Source of the DNA: Icerya purchasi
Lineage: Eukaryota; Arthropoda; Insecta; Hemiptera; Monophlebidae
DNA: 64,000 nt
Reading direction: 5' to 3'
NCBI GenBank assembly: GCA_039619475.1
Contig: CM077116.1
Coordinates: forward strand, 459,791,576 to 459,855,575
A program made the translations under genes and the position numbers. Of this stretch, positions 36,665 through 46,325 are shown piece after piece. Position 1 is the first letter of the stretch, and the number at the start of each line of letters is the position of its first letter. Under the pieces are notes generated by a model. The model had not been told where the DNA came from. It worked only from the letters and a program-made list of their open reading frames with translations, and did not search any database.

Positions 36665-37018
36665 TTAACCTTTCCTACACAAGGTGTGTGTTGTAATAGT
36701 ATATTACACAAGGTGGGTATTTTTTACCTAGTTCACAAATGTATTTGTTTTTAATGAAAATTTTAATAATATACATATTGGGTACCATCAAAATATAAAA
36801 CTTGCCCGCATTGTGTGACCACCCTTCCCACCAAAAAAAAACATTTTCGAAAAAGTATAACTTCTTATAAAAAAAATTAACACATAATATATTCGGTAGA
36901 TGTCAGGTTTTAATAAATCTTGCATGTCTCAAAATTTAAGAATAGCCCAAAATTAAACAAGAAATTTAATAAAATTCATTAAAATCAAAAAATTCATAAT
37001 ATAATGGATTATTGTACA

Positions 37019-37658
37019 TCATATTTCTAAATTTGAAATACAAGCAGGACATATGAATGTTCTGTATTCTCCATATATCGATCTGATGCAATAATGGCAC
37101 GATTTATCTGCTTTACGATCTTTCGCTTTATTACAAAAATCACATCTTCGGTTCGTTTCTTTGATGTGGACGGTGGTTCACACTGAACGAAAGGCGTGGT
37201 TTCTAAAAACTGATTTATACAAATCCGAAGCAGCATCGGTTTTGAGCTCTTAGTCTCGTATGAGGCTCTACCAAAGATTTCGCAAGAATTTTTAGAAATG
37301 AAGTTCTCACAATTAACTGGCCATTTTCGTTTGCTGAATTGAACTGATAAATTTTATAAGCATTGGTAAAAGAATCGAAGTGGTCAACGTCTTGTTTGTC
37401 GTCTGGTCGATTTTTCAAGACAAAATTGATCAAAGAAATCTACACCACCTTTTGTGGAGTTGTAAAACAATATTACATCCGGCTTTTGAGTTGTGGGATC
37501 AATGTCCGCAGTGAAGTGCATGGTTGACAGTAGAATAACATTTTTATCTTTTCTTGGAGTGATTCTTCAGAGTATGATTCTTCTAAATCAGATTCAGTAT
37601 GCTATCGTTCTAATTCCTTCAGAATACTTTCCGACGTACGTAGATAATTTAAATTCAT
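37019..37658 (-). pseudogene. piggyBac-like transposase: acidic N-terminus joined to C-terminal domain
   Basis: From ATG 37658 the minus strand reads an acidic start (MNLNYLRTSESILKELER, then TESDLEESYSEES). At about 37555 it passes straight into the C-terminal part (DKNVILLSTMHFTADI, PDVILFYNSTKGGVDFFDQF, STRRQTRR). The last section is a cysteine-rich finger (RRCDFCNKAKDRKADKSCHY, then CPACISNLEI and the stop at 37019-37021). Known: the NxTKGGVDxxDQ motif and the C-terminal CxxC...CxxC finger are piggyBac hallmarks. Most of the catalytic core is deleted, and the pieces lie in different frames with at least one stop, so it is dead. Confidence 0.85.
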
Positions 37659-37858
37659 AACGAGACCGACTTACGTAGGATTTTACGAACACAAGGAACA
37701 GCTGAAATCTCTGTGAAATAAAACTGAACGTTTGAAAAATATTATATCATTATCTACAAGGTAGGGGTATTTTTTACCCGATTGCTAGACACTACTACAA
37801 ACAAATAGGATTTTTTTGTAAACAAAACGTGTTTTTCCGGATGTAAAATGATTAATAT

Positions 37859-38945
37859 TGAGACGGATTCGGCAGCTGAAGCGAGTTTATTACGCTTTAT
37901 ACGCCTTAGATAACGCTGTCCGAGGTAGAAATTATTATTTCGATTTAATTCATTTATATGTCGGGTTTTTCTCGGGCAGCGGAAGACAACGGTGAATTGC
38001 GATCGGCGACGCGGTTTCGGCCGAGCTGTGTGGTAATCCCGAACGCAGCGGCTATCGGCTGTGCTCGCGGGGTAGCGAGCGTGGTCGAAAATCGCGGAGA
38101 AATAGCGTTTACCGTTGATAAGCATATAAGTACAAGTACATGTACAAGTATAGAGCGTAGAACTGGGAGAGTCGCGACCGAATTTATAATATCCCGGAAA
38201 GACAGGGATAGCTGCCGTTTAAAATATATAGAAATTGAAGAATGTTCTAGAAAAATCGGCGTGCGTGTTAATTGATAAGGTACGGGGTAATTTTCAGCGA
38301 TTCGACTATGTCGTTTGGAATAGCCCATCGTGTACTGAAAAATCTTCGTTCGTGTTTGCCACGGTAAATCGATAATCAGTTTTAAGTTAGTGGTTAACGA
38401 GAGTCAGTTTTTATTCTGTGGCCAACGCGGTTTAGTTTTAAGTTGGTTGTTAACGAGAGCAACTCGGAAGATCACACCGTCGCGTGTATCGATCTTAACC
38501 CTAGTCATAGTTAATGTCCGCTCCATAATTTTGACAAGTATTTCGTTTTTTTTTGTAATTGTAATATTCAAAAATTTGTTTCATTTGTGTTTTTTTTTAT
38601 TATTCAAATACACGCGTTTAATGGAAATAGGTTTCGTTATTGGACACGTGGTTACCCCGTGATATCTCCACCAGGAGAGATACCGCCATCGAACGGCGGA
38701 CTTCGCGAGTCGGTTTTCTTTATATACATTCTTTGATTAAAAGCCTAAAGCTCTGCTAGGCCGAGCTTCCGGTAATAGCAAGCCGGTATATTTTTGCTAT
38801 TGGCGCCCACAAAATAGTTTTGGGACATATATATATACTTTTTTTGTATTTTTTTTTGTTATTATTTCGCTTGATCAACTGGCGACTGGAAACGTCGATT
38901 TATAACAACTGGCTCCCAAAACAGGAACAATATCGATTTATAACA
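37859..38945 (+). repeat. left LTR (1087 bp)
   Basis: Begins TGAGACGGATTCGGCAG and ends TTTATAACA. It contains an extra 56 bp relative to the right LTR, around 38382-38450, where AGTTTTAAGTT...GTTAACGAGAG occurs twice. Long open frames on both strands (for example 37958-38275) are repeated in the other LTR only because the LTRs are identical. Confidence 0.95.
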
Positions 38946-39000
38946 ACTGGCGCCCGAACAGGGACTCCATTTTCGATTTATAACAACTGGCGGCCCGAAT
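38896..39000 (+). repeat. tandem repeat of LTR end plus primer-binding site
   Basis: CGATTTATAACAACTGG begins units at 38896, 38934 and 38974 (periods 38 and 40 bp). Each is followed by a version of the primer-binding site: TGGCTCCCAAAACAGGAAC, then TGGCGCCCGAACAGGGAC, then TGGCGGCCCGAAT. A fainter ACTGGCGACTGGAAACG precedes them at 38878. The first unit lies inside the LTR, and the second straddles the LTR/internal junction. Confidence 0.9.
38948..38965 (+). promoter_or_regulatory. primer-binding site, tRNA-Lys type
   Basis: TGGCGCCCGAACAGGGAC, two bases after the LTR, is complementary to the 3' end of tRNA-Lys (UUU) as used by several retroelements. It primes minus-strand DNA synthesis. 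Confidence 0.9.
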
Positions 39001-39118
39001 GACAAGGACACGAATTGCTGAAAGGAAGAGGCGGCAGTACCTGGAGACAGCGGTCGATAAAGAAAAACAGAGGAGAGGTCGAAAACACGGAAGATCACCA
39101 GGCAGTAACCACAGATAA
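38999..39118 (+). CDS. 39-codon basic ORF upstream of the gag-like ORF
   Basis: ATG at 38999 directly after the third primer-binding-site-like unit. It reads MTRTRIAERKRRQYLE, then KEKQRRGRKHGR, and a stop at 39116-39118. It is strongly basic. It could be a small upstream ORF or chance. Confidence 0.3.
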   Translation: MTRTRIAERKRRQYLETAVDKEKQRRGRKHGRSPGSNHR

Positions 39119-39314
39119 GCGCTTATTTTGTTATTTGGATCACCCCTCGGCCTGCTTTAACATTAATATTTATATATGAATATCTAAAATTTAAAAGTTT
39201 TTTTCGATAAACACGAAATTTTTTTTTCGTCTATATTTATATTTAGATTTTACTAGTATTATTTGTAGATAGGCCCCGCAATGTAATTCTTAGATAGCTA
39301 CCCTGTCTGAGAAA

Positions 39315-40280
39315 ATGGAGTCTGGTGAAATGTCCAGAGTACGGGTTACGAGAGGAAATTATCGGGAGGTTCATCCGATCCTCGATAATTTGAGCAATGA
39401 GGAGATTGAGCGCGAACCTCTGGACCGTCTCTCGGAGACTGGACCAGAGGGATATACCCCGCCTAGCCCCACGCGTCGAGCTTTTGAAGACCCCAGACCG
39501 TCTTTGACGCAGGCGCAATTTGACGAGTTGAAGGAACTTATGATTAGCCTGGCACAACAAAGTAGCGACCATTACAAAAGCCTAAAAGAGGAGATAGATA
39601 AGGGCTACGAGAAATTGAGTAAGACTGTCGAGAATTTCGGGAAAGACGTGTTTGAAGAGAATACGGAAAATGCTAACAAGGTAAGTAATAATGTTAATAA
39701 CAATGAGAATAAAAAAGACGACGATTACCAAAATAATGAAAATAATAATTTTAAAGTTAACGATAAGGTAAACCACAATGATGATGACAATAAAATTGAT
39801 GATAGTAATAATAATTTTAATAATAATAATGATAGGGATGATAGGAGAAGTAGGAATATTAAGAATAACGAAGATCTTACAAGACAAATTGATATAGAAA
39901 ACGTACAAGAATTAACGAACAAAACTAAAACACGTCGCAAGAGGCATCGGAAAAACAAAACAGGCAAACAGGGTGGAAAAAGTAATAATAAATTAAAATG
40001 GATAGGGAAAAAATGTACCAAAACAAATAAAAAGAAAAATACCATTAAACCCACGAGTAAAAAACTTAAGAAGAAGCCTAAAACTAAATCCGAAATTAAA
40101 ACCAGATTCAAGAACTTGATGCCCGTTAAGGTGAGCCATCTTAATGTAAATAATCCTCGTCGAAAGGGACACGGCTCCCGTTGCGGTTTCCGGTCTTGGA
40201 AGTATCGTCGGAAGCAATCCAGAAAGCAGGAGATCAGCCGTTTTTGTACCCGGATTTGTCGTAACACCGTGGAAGTTTAA
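39315..40280 (+). CDS. gag-like protein of the LTR element (321 aa)
   Basis: The start ATG 39315 follows a 200-bp leader. Residues 1-70 are polar, with a TPPSPTRR stretch. Residues 75-125 (LTQAQFDELKELMISLAQQS onward) look alpha-helical or coiled-coil. Residues 125-190 are very rich in Asn and Asp, and residues 200-265 are Lys/Arg-rich (RRKRHRKNKTGKQ, KKLKKKPKTK), suited to nucleic-acid binding. There is no CCHC zinc knuckle and no protease. Near the end, the +1 frame (about 40170-40310) reads a smoother sequence (VAVSGLGSIVGS, FVPGFVVTPWKF), so the real gag may have continued by frameshift. I cannot place it in a known gag family. Its position after the leader is the main support. Confidence 0.7.
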   Translation: MESGEMSRVRVTRGNYREVHPILDNLSNEEIEREPLDRLSETGPEGYTPPSPTRRAFEDPRPSLTQAQFDELKELMISLAQQSSDHYKSLKEEIDKGYEKLSKTVENFGKDVFEENTENANKVSNNVNNNENKKDDDYQNNENNNFKVNDKVNHNDDDNKIDDSNNNFNNNNDRDDRRSRNIKNNEDLTRQIDIENVQELTNKTKTRRKRHRKNKTGKQGGKSNNKLKWIGKKCTKTNKKKNTIKPTSKKLKKKPKTKSEIKTRFKNLMPVKVSHLNVNNPRRKGHGSRCGFRSWKYRRKQSRKQEISRFCTRICRNTVEV

Positions 40281-40299
40281 AACAAAACAAGGTCTATTC

Positions 40300-43200
40300 A
40301 AAAACTCGTCATACAGAAAAGATAAAATTTAAACGATTCTAGTCATGTAAAATTAATTGATCATAAAGATAAACCTAATATAAAAATAGCCTAAGGACGA
40401 GCGTGAGTAGCCGTTGTGTAAGTGAACGGTATGATAGGTGTACTGCGTCTTATTTCGTCATATGTTATTCAGATATTTATGTATTGTTCGGTTATTTATC
40501 TAGTCATCCGATAGGCCCAAATTAGGTCTAGTCAGGCCATTTTTTTATTGATTTCCCGCAGTTTGCGTATTTATTGTCATTTTTTCTAGTCAAATTTTGT
40601 CGTTTATATAGGTAGTTTTGGACGAGTTTGTGTTGGTTTTCGCGGTGGAATTAAGATCTTTGAGACGTTGTTTTGATTGTTTATTTATTTGAAATTTTTC
40701 TTTATCTTGTTTTGTTGTTGCCGACCTGGTATAGAGCGCGGTTAGCGCGTGTATTGAGATTTGTGTCGCGTGCTAGCGAGTTTGCTGCCGAGTGCCGAGA
40801 TATGGTTTGTTTATGTTTACATTTGGACGACTAAAGGCATCGCGCATTCGATTCACCTGAGTGAGCTCGATTTGTTCCTATTTCGACCTGTAATGTGCGC
40901 TCATCTCCCCGCTTACAAAATTTAAACGTTTTTTTTTTGAAATCTAATATTTACCATAAAGTTTATTTTTTTTATTATCTGGGCATACATGCTTCGGATC
41001 GCGCTTTTTGCGGTTTTTTTTCGCTTAAGAAAAAACTTGTTCATTTTTTTTTTGTCTGCTTTGACATCTTCGAGTATTTTTTTTATCGAAAATTAAAAGA
41101 TTATTCTTTTTTTATCTGGGCATTAGCGCTTCGGATTACGGTTTTGGCGGGTCTTTCCCGTTTAAGAAAAACTTGTTTCTTTCCTCGTCCTAAGATCTTT
41201 GAGACTTCATCTTCGTACTCGTAACTCTGGAACCCAGCTCTGGCGCGTATGTGAGGCGTGGGTGAGTGTATATAAATATTTAATTGCGGAACTGTATAAA
41301 AAATATTATCGGCGTTATATGTACTTATTAATTTGTTTTTGAAGTATCCATTCGGCGACTAGGTAACGATCATTCACTGTGTGGCGACTGTGACACGGGA
41401 CAGTTGGCCGAGAACCACAGGTTTGGATCATATATATATATTTCGTGATATTTTTTTTGTTGTTGTAGAAATTATGTAAAATTATTTTGTATTGGTGATT
41501 TATTTTACGTGTATTTTTTTATGTAGCCTGGTTATTGTGCGATAGCGGCACAGGGCATTCAATTTGTTTTGTTTAATCATTGTTAGCGACACTTTTAGAT
41601 GTTTTATATATTTTTTTGTATTAGGCCCGGTAAGATGCGCGGCATCAATGTATATGTCTTTCCTTTTTATTTTTTTATATTTTTTTTTTGGTATAGTTTT
41701 CTTAATCTCGCGGATTTTCGCGGATGTTTGGCTCCGAATATTAATTACGTGTTTTTCCTCATTCAATTTGTTTCCTTTTCTTTTCTACCACTGGAGTTGG
41801 AAATTCTCGTTCGTTGTCTACGTGTATCGGCACGGGGCGGGAAACATTCAAATTTTCTTTCCATGCTAAATTGTTTCTTGTTTCCCGATCAAATCTCCGG
41901 TATTGTGCTTTCCTATTAATTTCCCTAAACATTCCTTAAGTATATTCTCCTCTCGTTTTTATATTTATTTGGTCCTGTTCCTAAAAGATCTCATTTTTCC
42001 CTTTCCCCTTCCTTCGTTATTATCCTTTGACGGATCGGTAGGGAGTTATCGTAGGGACATCAGCTTTGTGGGTGCTGTGAAAGCAGACACGGCCATATAG
42101 TTGGTCAGGATGTGTGCTTGGTACTCCGGCTGGGTTGGCAGTTTTATTATTGAACATACAAATGTTTTTTTGTGGTCCGAGCAATTGGCGTTGTGGGTGG
42201 CAGACAATGCACACGGCCATAATAGCCAATGGAAGTCTCGGGGACGCCACGAACAATTTTGGATCGGTCGGATTAATAATGGCCACCGATCATAGTAGGC
42301 GCGTGGGTCAATTGACACCCGATTCCGGCACAGACCGTTGAACGCGACCGAAGTGCACATTGAGGCTACTCAAGCCGTTTACGTGCTTATACCCCGGAGT
42401 ACCAAATAGAAAAATATGGTAGAGAAACGATCGGAACTACGGTCCGCAATTTTGTTTTCTTTTTCTCGCTCCCCTTCTTTAACAACGTTATTTTCCCGCA
42501 ATGCGGATGAACATTTTAAATTTTATTCTTTCACACATATACGTTTTCTCTCGCTTCCGCTGGATAGCAGTCCTTATCCCAGCCCCGGAGCCGATGGATA
42601 TTTGTGTCCGTGGTTACGGAAGATAGCGTTCGGTAGACACGCGGAGATCCGTTCTCTCGGTGGTAGGATATTTTTTTCTTTTTCCTATTGAACATTTTGT
42701 TCCTATCTCTCTTTCGTTTCCTTTTCTCAAACGGTCATTCATCCTATTTATTTTATTTTTCCTCTCAAATTTGATCTGGATTCAGGCGTGCGATGGCGTT
42801 CCGCGAGCCCCTTTAGATATTTTTTTTTCGTGTTTATTGTATATTGTGCTACGTGTTTATGTATTTTTTTTACGTTCTTTCCTCTGCATAGGCAGTGCGA
42901 CCTGCGGTCGATTCTCTCATGATTGTATACTATTAGAGATTTTTTTTTTTCTCTGTCAGAATAGAAATCTTGTTTTTGTCTCGTTACCACTGGGACAAGT
43001 TTTGAGAGTGTGAGTGCGCGACCTCGGTCGTAATTTATATGTCGTTTACGGTATCCGAGGTCGGAGTGCATTTGAGTTTTTTCTTTTTGCATGAACACCA
43101 GGTTTTTATTTTACATTCGCATTAATTAAATTTTCTACTCTCGCGAATTACGGCGTCCAGGGGCTTTCCTAGGTTTTGGGTAAGATGTTCCTGATTCTCC

Positions 43201-44410
43201 ACCTTAAATTTCCTATTCACTGTGGGTGGCATACGCCCTTGGAAGGTATGCAAGGTGGTTTCATCGCCTTCGGAAGGATGAAAGCTGGTTCCGACCAGTT
43301 TTTCATGATGGTTTTCGTTCGGCATTTTTTCCTAAATTTTCTATTCGGTATTCCAATTTCGTTTTCCAATCCTTTCTAGTTTTCCTCATGAGTGTGCGGG
43401 TTCGGCCACATCTCCGCTTTCTGTGGTGCCCATTTTTGCCGAGGCCACACGTGCCAGGGCCCATGTTTTGGTTTTAGTGCGCCTGGGCGTGTTGGTGCTC
43501 TTGTTTTGGGTTTTCGTGCGTGCGCACAAACCTTCCGTTGCGGGGCCACAATTTTCCTGGATGGGGAGGACACGTACACTTTTTCTTCCCTTTCTCTTTT
43601 TCCTCTGTAAAATCGCTTTTCCTAATGTGCGCCGTCGAAAAAATGATTGTCTACGAATGTTTTCGTTGGGTTAGAATCAAAATCAATATCTGAAACACGG
43701 TATGTCTTATTGTTGTATTGTGTTAAAAAACTGTAGTTCCAATCAGAGCATTTTGCACATTTTTTTTTATAGTCTCCTTTAACTCTCTCAGCTTTTCGTA
43801 TAACTTCCAGAGCTGTTTCCAAACGAATCTCTGGACAATGAACTCGCGTGTAGTGCATATTATTTTTTTTCTGTGATTTTTTTTTTTTTGATTCAAAGGT
43901 TTTTTAGTCCCTGTTTTGGCAATTGGGCCTATGGTAGGGGTGTCCATTCCGAAATTTTTCTGCTGTCATAGTCTCTGACGGGTGCCCATATTTGTTGTTT
44001 CGCGGGTATCCGTTGCGCTTTGCATTTTTTTTTGCTTTGTCGGGTTGTATCCCGCGGTTTTTCGGAATGGACATCAACGATGTTTTGCACTCAGATATTC
44101 TTGCTCTACTTTGGATTCGGTATTTACCGCCTTTCGGCCGGTTAAATTTCTTTGGTGATTTTTTTTTATTTTTTTGATCCATTGTTCTGAGCCTTGAGCT
44201 CGTGAAGCTTAAATTTTGGACATGACCTGGTGTTGTCCCAGTGGTGTGTTTTGCGTGTGGCGTACGTGCGTCATCTTAAGGTGCAATGTGCGGCGTACGT
44301 GTGCGGGATAGACGGCGGAGATATGTTCAGGACTCCGTAGTTCAGCAACGGTTAGTCCGAATCCTCTCGTATTTGTGCACCTGAATTCTGATCCAAAACT
44401 TCCGTTTTGG
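40300..44410 (+). other. non-coding interior of the LTR element
   Basis: About 4.1 kb with no pol motifs. At 40970-41045 and 41115-41190 a degenerate direct repeat occurs (TTATCTGGGCAT, then GCTTCGGAT, then TTAAGAAAAA-CTTGTT). A 12-bp inverted repeat (TTGGTACTCCGG) lies at 42119-42130 and 42395-42406. Minus-strand frames at 43622-44182 are listed separately. The plus-strand frames are T-rich and not convincing. Confidence 0.5.
43622..44182 (-). CDS. antisense coding-like stretch in the LTR element interior (uncertain)
   Basis: Three overlapping minus-strand frames: 44182-43904 (MDQKNKKKSPKKFNRPKGGK, basic), 43947-43723, and 43858-43622 (MHYTRVHCPEIRLETALEVI, then CAKCSDWNYSFL and DIDFDSNPTKTF). 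The last has an ordinary globular composition, with CAKC and an HC pair. Read together, the first and third could be one protein broken by a frameshift near 43900. I recognise no family. They may be a captured gene fragment in reverse, or chance. Confidence 0.25.
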
Positions 44411-44412
44411 AT

Positions 44413-44431
44413 GAAAATAAGGGTGGGGCAG
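44413..44431 (+). promoter_or_regulatory. polypurine tract
   Basis: GAAAATAAGGGTGGGGCAG immediately before the right LTR is purine-rich apart from three bases. It is in the place where plus-strand DNA synthesis is primed. Confidence 0.75.
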
Positions 44432-45462
44432 TGAGACGGATTCGGCAGCTGAAGCGAGTTTATTACGCTTTATACGCCTTAGATAACGCTGTCCGAGGTA
44501 GAAATTATTATTTCGATTTAATTCATTTATATGTCGGGTTTTTCTCGGGCAGCGGAAGACAACGGTGAATTGCGATCGGCGACGCGGTTTCGGCCGAGCT
44601 GTGTGGTAATCCCGAACGCAGCGGCTATCGGCTGTGCTCGCGGGGTAGCGAGCGTGGTCGAAAATCGCGGAGAAATAGCGTTTACCGTTGATAAGCATAT
44701 AAGTACAAGTACATGTACAAGTATAGAGCGTAGAACTGGGAGAGTCGCGACCGAATTTATAATATCCCGGAAAGACAGGGATAGCTGCCGTTTAAAATAT
44801 ATAGAAATTGAAGAATGTTCTAGAAAAATCGGCGTGCGTGTTAATTGATAAGGTACGGGGTAATTTTCAGCGATTCGACTATGTCGTTTGGAATAGCCCA
44901 TCGTGTACCGAAAAATCTTCGTTCGTGTTTGCCACGGTAAATCGATAATCAGTTTTAAGTTAGTGGTTAACGAGAGCAACTCGGAAGATCACACCGTCGC
45001 GTGTATCGATCTTAACCCTAGTCATAGTTAATGTCCGCTCCATAATTTTGACAAGTATTTCGTTTTTTTTTGTAATTGTAATATTCAAAAATTTGTTTCA
45101 TTTGTGTTTTTTTTTATTATTCAAATACACGCGTTTAATGGAAATAGGTTTCGTTATTGGACACGTGGTTACCCCGTGATATCTCCACCAGGAGAGATAC
45201 CGCCATCGAACGGCGGACTTCGCGAGTCGGTTTTCTTTATATACATTCTTTGATTAAAAGCCTAAAGCTCTGCTAGGCCGAGCTTCCGGTAATAGCAAGC
45301 CGGTATATTTTTGCTATTGGCGCCCACAAAATAGTTTTCGGACATATATATATACTTTTTTTGTATTTTTTTTTGTTATTATTTCGCTTGATCAACTGGC
45401 GACTGGAAACGTCGATTTATAACAACTGGCTCCCAAAACAGGAACAATATCGATTTATAACA
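44432..45462 (+). repeat. right LTR (1031 bp)
   Basis: The same as the left LTR but 56 bp shorter. It lacks the stretch between the two AGTTTTAAGTT repeats. Visible substitutions against the left copy: GTACTGAAA versus GTACCGAAA, and GTTTTGGGAC versus GTTTTCGGAC. Confidence 0.95.
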
Positions 45463-46029
45463 ATATCAACATAAAGAATGTCACGAAAGACTCCTAAACG
45501 ATCAAGGCCAAATTCCAGCGCAATGCCGCATAATAATAATGCGAAGATTGATCGGGTCATTTTTACCCGGACCTTGTGTAAGAAGGGTTAAGTAAGCTAG
45601 TGGAGAAGAAAAAAGGATCCTAAAAGCAAAACAAGAAGCATCTAAGATGTATCTATTGATGGGAGTATCATCTAAAGGAAGGATGGATTCTATGAAATGA
45701 TGACGTTCCCACTGTTGATGCTATTGCTATTCGCACAGAAGTGTCTAAAATATGTGCATGTGGTGGCTCTGAGAAATTGGCGTTATGTTAAATTTACACT
45801 GGTTCCCATGGGCGCCGCCAGGATTACATTCAGGGAGGTGCATCTGCATCTACACTAGGGTGGGTTAAAACAATCGTCTCTTTTTTTTTTTACTTCTGAT
45901 ACCAAAAAATTGGTTGCTATGCACCTCTAGAAAATTATCTCAAAATATGAGCTCTTAATATTGATAGGAAGGTCCTCCTCATCAATGTTTTCCATTTTTA
46001 CCTCAGTCCCATATGAAAAAATTCATATG

Positions 46030-46325
46030 TTGCCATTAATTAAATTTACAGCAAATCTCAATACATATTTTTGTAGGAAATCGAATGCTCTACAAAAGAG
46101 GTCTCCTACACTTTTTCCACTAATCTAACTATTTAAAAGATATCCAAGGTGAAAGTTTGAAAAACTGAGAAAATTTTTTTTCTTCTTCTTAATTTTATAA
46201 CTCGCTAATTAATAAAACTCATAAAATGAACAATACATATTTTTATAGAGACCTCTTTTGTAGGGCTTTCAATTTCCTACAAAAATATGTGTTGAGATTT
46301 GCTGTACGTTTAATTAGTGGCAAGA
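46030..46325. mobile_element. foldback MITE (about 290 bp, 70-bp inverted repeats) inside the hAT element
   Basis: The left arm (46030-46105) and right arm (46250-46325) are inverted copies: TTGCCATTAATTAAATTTACAGC against, reversed, TTGCCACTAATTAAACGTACAGC. Both run through CATATTTTTGTAGGAAAT and CTACAAAAGAGGTCTC. The remaining transposase frame starts exactly at its right edge, so the MITE landed in or at the end of a deleted transposase. No certain target duplication was seen. Confidence 0.75.

Larger units (their letters stand above)
37855..45466 (+). mobile_element. young Ty3-like LTR retrotransposon with gag-like ORF and no pol (non-autonomous)
   Basis: LTRs at 37859-38945 and 44432-45462 start TG and end CA. 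The 4-bp duplication atat lies at 37855-37858 and 45463-45466. A tRNA-Lys primer-binding site (38948-38965) follows the left LTR after 2 nt, and a purine-rich tract (44413-44431) abuts the right LTR. The interior of about 5.5 kb has one long ORF (39315-40280) and no protease, RT, RNase H or integrase. Apart from one 56-bp indel I see only about two base differences between the LTRs, so the insertion is recent. It must borrow enzymes from a relative. It sits inside a piggyBac-like element. Confidence 0.93.
36665..45591 (-). mobile_element. piggyBac-like element, internally deleted, split by an LTR retrotransposon
   Basis: Both outer edges are TTAA (36665-36668 and 45588-45591), followed inward by matching tips: CCTTTCCTACACAAGGTGTG on the left and, reverse-complemented, CCCTTCTTACACAAGGTCCG on the right. 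GGGTA-TTTTT-TACCC palindromes occur near both ends and at 37764-37778. The minus-strand frame remnants are piggyBac transposase. Without the LTR element (37855-45466) it would be about 1.3 kb. TTAA targeting and C-rich tips are standard for piggyBac. Confidence 0.85.

Noticed and set aside
36322..36696. 124-codon plus-strand frame upstream of SDHD
   Set aside because: It runs across the SDHD promoter side into the piggyBac tip, ends in the transposon, and has no domain.
37754..38328. Several 100-150-codon open frames on both strands in the LTR, repeated at 44342-44979
   Set aside because: They recur only because the two LTRs are copies of one another. Frames overlap on both strands and show no domain, so they are not called as genes.
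39582..40301. Minus-strand frames of up to 180 codons opposite the gag-like ORF
   Set aside because: They are shadows of the AAT/AAA-rich sense frame, rich in Leu/Ile/Phe, with no independent support.
42046..42360. Overlapping 75-104-codon frames on both strands in the LTR-element interior
   Set aside because: Higher GC content here lengthens chance frames. No motif stands out and the strands compete equally.
37855..45466. An endogenous retrovirus, because the primer-binding site is of the tRNA-Lys type known from retroviruses
   Set aside because: The same tRNA-Lys site is used by many retrotransposons. There is no pol or env coding in the interior.
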